A stretch of 12,010 bases of DNA from Alkalimonas sp. (GTDB lineage Bacteria; Pseudomonadota; Gammaproteobacteria; Enterobacterales; Alteromonadaceae), in NCBI GenBank assembly GCA_007117525.1, contig SKGJ01000056.1, positions 1 to 12,010 on the forward strand, given 5' to 3'. The position numbers and the translations under genes are program-made. Shown one piece after another: positions 7,764-12,010 of the stretch. The stretch's first letter is position 1; each line of letters starts with the position of its first letter. The notes under the pieces were generated by a model that made no database searches, was not told where the DNA came from, and was given only the letters and a program-made list of their open reading frames with translations.

Positions 7764-9545
7764 ATGTTTAGAGCTTTATTCAGTTGTGTAGCGCTGCTTT
7801 GGCTGACGCTGCTTCCCGTCCAGGCGCAGGACAGCATCCTGGCCAGCCTGACCGGCGAGTCGTCCCGTTTTTTACCGGTTGATGATGCCTTTGTGTTTGA
7901 TTTTCGTCAGAACGACGACGAGCTGATGCTCAGCTGGACCATCGCCGACGGTTACTACCTGTACAAAGAGCAGTTTCAGTTTGCCGGCATCGCCGTTAGC
8001 TTCTCGCATCCGACCTACCCGGCCGCCATGACGATTGAAGATGAGTTCTTCGGCGTCACCGATGTCTATTACCATCAGGTTATTTTGCGCTTGCCGTTAT
8101 CCGACATTGGTGAAGACGCTGAACTGAGGATCCGTTACCAGGGCTGCGCCGAAGCCGGCTTTTGCTACCCTCCGACCACCAAGACAGTGCCGTTAAGCCC
8201 GGCTGGGGCGGCTGGTGCAGCAGAGCCGGTTGCTGCGGGCGGCGCTGGTTCGGCGCCGGTCTCCAGCCAGAATACCCTGGCCGAGCGCTTGGCCGGCTCT
8301 GGCTTTTTACTGACGCTGGGGGTGTTTTTCCTGCTGGGGCTGGGGCTGGCCTTTACCCCTTGTGTCTTTCCAATGTACCCGATTTTATCCAGCATCATTG
8401 TCGGCCAGGGCAAGGATTTATCCAATAAAAAAGCCTTTACCCTGTCCTTTGCCTATGTCCAGGGCATGGCGCTGACCTATGCCCTGCTTGGCCTGGTGAT
8501 TGCCAGCCTGGGGGTTCGTTTTCAGGCCATGCTGCAACACCCGGCCATTCTGCTGGTCGTGAGCCTGCTGTTTGTGTTGCTGGCGCTGGCGATGTTTGGT
8601 GCGCTGAATTTTAGTCTACCCAGCGCTTGGCAAGCCAAAGTAGCAGCCATCAGCAACAAGCAACAACGAGGCTCCAGCAAAGGCGCCTTTGTGATGGGCA
8701 GCCTGTCGGGGCTGATTGCCTCACCCTGCACCACGGCGCCGTTAACGGCGGCATTAATTTATGTGGCACAAAGCGGCGACTTGCTGCGTGGGGCCATTAC
8801 CCTCTATGTGCTCAGCCTAGGCATGGGCTTGCCACTGCTGCTACTGGGCAGCTCGGGGGCCAAGCTGTTGCCCAAAGCCGGTCAGTGGATGTACGCGGTG
8901 AAAAACATCTTCGGCTTTTTGCTGCTGGCGGTGCCGGTCTGGTTATTGGATCGTTTTGTGCCCGGCTGGGTGACCCTGCTGCTCGGTAGCTTGCTGGCAC
9001 TCAGTGCCGCCTACTACCTGCATTATGTATCGCAGCAGCTGAGCAATGCCAAAGCCCGCAGCGCGCTCTGGTTGCCGGCTCAACTGCTGGTGATCCTGAC
9101 CGTGCTGATCAATGTGCAGCTGCTCTGGCCGCAATCCGCTGGCACTGTTGCAGCGCAAACAACAGCAGGCCAACAGCTGCCCGGCCAGTTTCGCTTGCTG
9201 GCCGATCAGGCCGAGCTGGAGCAGGCGCTGGCCGAAGCCAAAGCCAATGGCCAGCATGTGGTGCTGGACTTCTACGCCGAGTGGTGCGTCGCTTGCAAAG
9301 AGTTTGAGCTGTTGACCTTTCCATCCGACCAGGTCCAACCCTACTTGCAACAAATGGTGTTGTTGAAAGTGGACGTGACCCGAATGACGCGCGCCGACCA
9401 GCAGCTGCTCGACCGTTATCAGGTGCTGGGCCTACCCACCCTGTTGTTCTTCGATGCCGAAGGCAAGGAGCTGACGCAGTCGCGGGTGACCGGCTTTATG
9501 GCAGCCCGGCCTTTCGGCCGGCACCTGGCCGCCATTCTGGACTAA
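7764..9545 (+). CDS. dsbD: Thiol:disulfide interchange protein DsbD
   Basis: DsbD carries electrons from cytoplasmic thioredoxin across the inner membrane to periplasmic DsbC, DsbG and cytochrome c maturation thioredoxins. All three domains are present in 593 residues. After a signal peptide (cleavage about QA-QDS, residues 21-22) comes the periplasmic alpha domain with C128 and C134 in GCAEAGFCYPP. An Ala/Gly-rich linker of about 25 residues leads to an eight-helix membrane domain with C200 in FTPCVFPMYP and C322 in SPCTTAPLTAA. The C-terminal thioredoxin-like gamma domain has C508 and C511 in YAEWCVACKEFE and the cis-proline segment LGLPTLLFF. All six redox cysteines are kept. The ATG follows AGGA at 7756-7759. 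It is divergent from groES-groEL; in E. coli dsbD also lies near groE. Confidence 0.97.
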   Translation: MFRALFSCVALLWLTLLPVQAQDSILASLTGESSRFLPVDDAFVFDFRQNDDELMLSWTIADGYYLYKEQFQFAGIAVSFSHPTYPAAMTIEDEFFGVTDVYYHQVILRLPLSDIGEDAELRIRYQGCAEAGFCYPPTTKTVPLSPAGAAGAAEPVAAGGAGSAPVSSQNTLAERLAGSGFLLTLGVFFLLGLGLAFTPCVFPMYPILSSIIVGQGKDLSNKKAFTLSFAYVQGMALTYALLGLVIASLGVRFQAMLQHPAILLVVSLLFVLLALAMFGALNFSLPSAWQAKVAAISNKQQRGSSKGAFVMGSLSGLIASPCTTAPLTAALIYVAQSGDLLRGAITLYVLSLGMGLPLLLLGSSGAKLLPKAGQWMYAVKNIFGFLLLAVPVWLLDRFVPGWVTLLLGSLLALSAAYYLHYVSQQLSNAKARSALWLPAQLLVILTVLINVQLLWPQSAGTVAAQTTAGQQLPGQFRLLADQAELEQALAEAKANGQHVVLDFYAEWCVACKEFELLTFPSDQVQPYLQQMVLLKVDVTRMTRADQQLLDRYQVLGLPTLLFFDAEGKELTQSRVTGFMAARPFGRHLAAILD

Positions 9546-9573
9546 AGCCTCGTCTTTAAGCGCTAAGCCCCAA

Positions 9574-9621
9574 GGCAGCACACTGGTCTTTTCCTGCTGA
9601 TTAGACCAGTATTTTGCTGCC
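9574..9621 (+). terminator. Long imperfect hairpin after dsbD
   Basis: GGCAGCA (9574-9580) and TGCTGCC (9615-9621) form an outer stem. ACTGGTCT (9582-9589) and AGACCAGT (9603-9610) form an inner stem, with a small asymmetric bulge between them. No T run follows, so it is at best a weak intrinsic terminator of dsbD. It lies 28 bases after the stop codon and just upstream of the aroQ promoter region. Confidence 0.45.
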
Positions 9622-9644
9622 ATTTGTCACGATTTCACTATAAT
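9614..9644 (+). promoter_or_regulatory. Candidate promoter for aroQ-accB-accC
   Basis: A perfect TATAAT lies at 9639-9644. A weak TTGCTG (9614-9619) lies 19 bases upstream; a nearer TTGTCA (9624-9629) is only 9 bases away, too close to serve. The start would be near 9651, giving a leader of about 115 bases before aroQ. Confidence 0.45.
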
Positions 9645-9686
9645 AAGCCGTTAAATCGAAACCAAGCGCACGTTTTGACCATCGAA

Positions 9687-9722
9687 AGCTTCAGGCTGCT
9701 GTTTATTCTGGCAGCTTCAGGC
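9687..9722 (+). repeat. Direct repeat AGCTTCAGGC in the aroQ leader
   Basis: The ten bases AGCTTCAGGC occur at 9687-9696 and again at 9713-9722, 26 bases apart start to start. A small stem, GCTGC (9695-9699) with GCAGC (9711-9715), lies across the space between them. Both copies are in the presumed leader of the aroQ transcript. Function is unknown. Confidence 0.45.
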
Positions 9723-9740
9723 ATAATGGAGACAACAAAC

Positions 9741-9773
9741 GTGAACGTGCAGGATATGTGCAGCTTATGGTGA
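9741..9773 (+). CDS. Possible 10-residue leader ORF overlapping the aroQ start
   Basis: A GTG at 9741 sits 8 bases after GGAGA (9728-9732), a better-placed ribosome binding site than that of aroQ. It encodes [10 protein letters not shown] and stops at TGA 9771-9773, just inside aroQ in another frame. The stop overlaps the aroQ start region, a layout that would allow translational coupling. It is very short and may be chance. Confidence 0.22.
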   Translation: MNVQDMCSLW

Positions 9774-10225
9774 ATAAAACCCGGATTTTGTTGTTAAATG
9801 GTCCAAACCTGAACATGCTGGGGGTACGGGAGCCTGAGGTCTATGGCCGGCAAACCCTGGCTGAGCTGGTGGCGCAACTGGACGCCTTTGCCCAGACACA
9901 ACAGGCAGAGCTCAGTCACTTTCAGAGCAATGCCGAGCATGCGCTGATTGACCGTATTCACCAAAGCTTGGGCCAGGTTGACTTTATCATCATCAACCCC
10001 GGCGCCTTCACCCACACCAGCGTTGCGCTGCGTGATGCGCTGCTGGCGGTGGCCATTCCCTGCATCGAAGTACACTTAAGCAATGTGCATGCCCGGGAAC
10101 CCTTCCGGCAACACTCGTATCTTTCCGACATTGCCAAAGGCGTGATCTGTGGTCTCGGGCCACAGGGCTATCGCTTTGCCATTGAGGCGGCCGTGTCGTA
10201 CATCGCATCCAATCCATCCACCTAG
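9767..10225 (+). CDS. aroQ: 3-dehydroquinate dehydratase, type II
   Basis: The enzyme converts 3-dehydroquinate to 3-dehydroshikimate in the shikimate pathway to aromatic amino acids. It is a small dodecameric cytoplasmic protein. Family motifs are clear: [12 protein letters not shown] near the start, [11 protein letters not shown] with the catalytic arginine R21 and tyrosine Y26, [28 protein letters not shown] with N77, and [14 protein letters not shown] with H103. The 152-residue length is normal. The start is uncertain: the ATG at 9767 is preferred because AGGA (9751-9754) is 12 bases upstream, while the GTG at 9758 would be only 3 bases from it. accB follows after 19 bases, so the three genes are probably one transcript. 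Confidence 0.95.
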   Translation: MVNKTRILLLNGPNLNMLGVREPEVYGRQTLAELVAQLDAFAQTQQAELSHFQSNAEHALIDRIHQSLGQVDFIIINPGAFTHTSVALRDALLAVAIPCIEVHLSNVHAREPFRQHSYLSDIAKGVICGLGPQGYRFAIEAAVSYIASNPST

Positions 10226-10244
10226 AATGACAGGTTAAACCTTT

Positions 10245-10700
10245 ATGGACATTAGAAAAATTAAAAAACTGATTGAACTGGTCGAAGAGTCCGGCATTTC
10301 TGAACTTGAAATTACCGAGGGCGAAGAATCCGTTCGCATCAGTCGGCAAAGCACCGCTCCGCAACAGCTGCACTATGCGGCAGCACCAGCGCCAGTGGCC
10401 GCCCCCGCCCCAGCGGCAGCCGCACCAGCAGCGTCTTCAGCGCCTGCAGCAGCACCAGAGCCAAGCGGGCACCAGGTCCGCTCGCCAATGGTCGGCTCTT
10501 TCTACCGGGCTCCATCACCGACCGCCAAGCCCTTTGTTGAAGTAGGTCAAAGCGTCAAAGTCGGCGATACGCTCTGCATCGTGGAAGCGATGAAAATGAT
10601 GAACCAGATCCAGTCCGACAAAGCCGGTGTGGTGAAAGAAATCCTGGTTCAGGACGGTGAGCCGGTAGAGTTTGACCAGCCTCTGGTGATTATCGAATAA
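10245..10700 (+). CDS. accB: Biotin carboxyl carrier protein of acetyl-CoA carboxylase
   Basis: BCCP carries biotin between the biotin carboxylase (AccC) and carboxyltransferase (AccAD) parts of acetyl-CoA carboxylase, the first committed step of fatty acid synthesis. The 151-residue protein has an N-terminal helical region beginning [15 protein letters not shown] that binds AccC. A flexible linker of about 30 residues (about 45-75) is very rich in alanine and proline. The C-terminal biotinyl domain is at about 78-151. The biotin site is K117 in EAMKMMNQI, and the protruding-thumb segment is around [13 protein letters not shown]. It is 16 bases upstream of accC in the usual accBC pair. Confidence 0.98.
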   Translation: MDIRKIKKLIELVEESGISELEITEGEESVRISRQSTAPQQLHYAAAPAPVAAPAPAAAAPAASSAPAAAPEPSGHQVRSPMVGSFYRAPSPTAKPFVEVGQSVKVGDTLCIVEAMKMMNQIQSDKAGVVKEILVQDGEPVEFDQPLVIIE

Positions 10701-10716
10701 GCAAAAGGCCTATCCT

Positions 10717-12010
10717 ATGTTAGAGAAAGTCTTGATTGCCAACCGGGGCGAAATTGCACTGCGTATTCTGCGTGCCTGCAAAGAACTCGGTATCAAGACG
10801 GTTGCTGTGCACTCCACGGTCGACCGTAACCTGAAACACGTGCTGCTGGCCGATGAAACCATCTGCATTGGCCCGGCACCTTCGCCAAAGAGCTACCTCA
10901 ATGTGCCGGCACTGATTGCCGCTGCCGAAGTGACCAACGCTCAGGCCATCCATCCCGGCTACGGCTTTTTGGCAGAAAATGCCGAATTCGCCCAGCAAGT
11001 GGAAGAAAGTGGCCTGGTCTTTATTGGGCCACGCCCGGACTCCATTCGGCTGATGGGTGACAAAGTCTCGGCCATCGAAGCGATGAAAAAAGCGGGCGTG
11101 CCTTGTGTACCGGGCTCCGACGGTGCCGTTGGTGACGACGCTGCCACCAACAAAACCATTGCCAACCGCATTGGCTACCCCATCATTGTCAAAGCAGCCG
11201 GTGGCGGTGGTGGTCGCGGGATGCGGGTGGTGCGCTCCGAAAGCGAGCTGGTCAGTTCCATCGAGATGACCAAAGCCGAGGCCAAAGCGGCTTTTGGCAA
11301 CGACATGGTCTACATGGAAAAATTTCTGGAAAACCCACGCCATGTCGAAGTGCAGGTGCTGGCCGATGGTCAGGGCCACGCCATTCACCTGGGCGAGCGT
11401 GACTGCTCGATGCAGCGTCGTCACCAAAAGGTGGTCGAAGAAGCACCGGCTCCGGGCATCAATCAGGAACTGCGTGACTTTATCGGTGGCCGTTGTGTCG
11501 AAGCCTGCAAAGTGATGAATTACCGCGGCGCCGGTACCTTTGAATTCCTGTTTGAAAACGGCGAGTTCTTCTTTATTGAAATGAACACCCGTATTCAGGT
11601 TGAGCACCCGGTCACAGAAATGATCACCGGTGTCGATCTGATCAAAGAACAACTGCGTATCGCTTCCGGTTTGCCGCTCAGCATCAAACAAGAAGACATT
11701 GTCATTCGTGGCCATGCCATTGAATGCCGGATCAATGCCGAAGATCCCTCAACTTTTATTCCTTCACCGGGCACCATCACCCGTTTCCACCCGCCGGGTG
11801 GTCTGGGCGTCCGCTGGGACTCGCATATTTATGCCGATTACACCGTGCCACCAAACTACGATTCGATGGTTGGCAAGTTGATCACCTACGGGGATAGCCG
11901 CGAGGTGGCCATCGCCCGGATGCGTAATGCCCTGGCTGAGCTGCTGGTTGGCGGTATCAAAACCAACATCCCGCTGCACAAAGACATTATGAATGACGCA
12001 GGCTTTTGTG
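10717..12010 (+). CDS. accC: Biotin carboxylase subunit of acetyl-CoA carboxylase (partial, 3' end beyond window)
   Basis: AccC carboxylates the biotin on BCCP using ATP and bicarbonate. The window holds 431 complete codons of a protein usually near 447 residues, so only the last 15-20 residues are missing. It begins [20 protein letters not shown], the biotin carboxylase N-terminal domain. The ATP-grasp domain shows K116 in MGDKVSA, K159 in IIVKAAGG, the glycine-rich loop GGGGGRGMR, and the catalytic block [12 protein letters not shown] with E288, N290 and R292. The C-terminal domain includes [13 protein letters not shown] and YDSMVGKLI. No frameshift or stop is seen. The ATG is 16 bases after accB, preceded by an AAAGG-type binding site. 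Confidence 0.98.
   Translation, partial: MLEKVLIANRGEIALRILRACKELGIKTVAVHSTVDRNLKHVLLADETICIGPAPSPKSYLNVPALIAAAEVTNAQAIHPGYGFLAENAEFAQQVEESGLVFIGPRPDSIRLMGDKVSAIEAMKKAGVPCVPGSDGAVGDDAATNKTIANRIGYPIIVKAAGGGGGRGMRVVRSESELVSSIEMTKAEAKAAFGNDMVYMEKFLENPRHVEVQVLADGQGHAIHLGERDCSMQRRHQKVVEEAPAPGINQELRDFIGGRCVEACKVMNYRGAGTFEFLFENGEFFFIEMNTRIQVEHPVTEMITGVDLIKEQLRIASGLPLSIKQEDIVIRGHAIECRINAEDPSTFIPSPGTITRFHPPGGLGVRWDSHIYADYTVPPNYDSMVGKLITYGDSREVAIARMRNALAELLVGGIKTNIPLHKDIMNDAGFC

Noticed and set aside
10720..11715. A 331-codon open frame on the minus strand
   Set aside because: It lies wholly opposite accC, whose translation matches biotin carboxylase throughout. Long antisense frames are common opposite highly biased genes, and this one has no recognisable motifs.

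Overview
The window is a stretch of chromosomal housekeeping genes from a gammaproteobacterium. The protein sequences and the order queG – tRNA-Gly – orn / rsgA – psd match the arrangement known from Escherichia coli. Two other blocks are also typical of gammaproteobacteria: groES-groEL beside dsbD, and accB-accC. The moderate GC content, the DUF3016 protein and the aroQ-accB-accC order suggest an Alteromonadales/Chromatiaceae-like organism (Rheinheimera, Alishewanella or Alkalimonas type). That placement is an inference from general resemblance and was not computed.

Layout. Positions 1-269 hold the 3' end of queG (tRNA queuosine synthesis), followed by a bidirectional terminator shared with a tRNA-Gly(GCC) gene on the opposite strand. 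The oligoribonuclease gene orn lies upstream of the tRNA on the same strand and is divergent from rsgA. rsgA (30S ribosome maturation GTPase), psd (phosphatidylserine decarboxylase) and a glycerophosphodiester phosphodiesterase gene run rightward as a probable operon. A small MerC-family membrane protein is convergent with them. A short helical protein of unknown function and a secreted DUF3016 protein follow, converging on a shared terminator. The groES-groEL chaperonin operon runs leftward from a clear sigma-32 heat-shock promoter. Divergent from it, dsbD (thiol:disulfide interchange) runs rightward. After a 221-base gap comes aroQ (3-dehydroquinate dehydratase), followed by accB and accC (biotin carboxyl carrier protein and biotin carboxylase). 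accC runs off the end of the window.

How the genes work together. AccB and AccC make malonyl-CoA for fatty acids together with the carboxyltransferase. Psd makes phosphatidylethanolamine, and the phosphodiesterase recycles lipid headgroup diesters. GroES/GroEL and DsbD both deal with protein folding, in the cytoplasm and the periplasm respectively. RsgA, Orn, QueG and the tRNA serve translation and RNA turnover.

I see no mobile element, CRISPR array, phage gene or defence system. The most interesting signals are small and non-coding: a leader hairpin with a buried ribosome binding site and a short cysteine-containing ORF ahead of the DUF3016 gene; a tiny leader ORF with repeats ahead of aroQ; a hairpin in the leader of the unknown small gene; and two mutually exclusive hairpins between orn and the tRNA.
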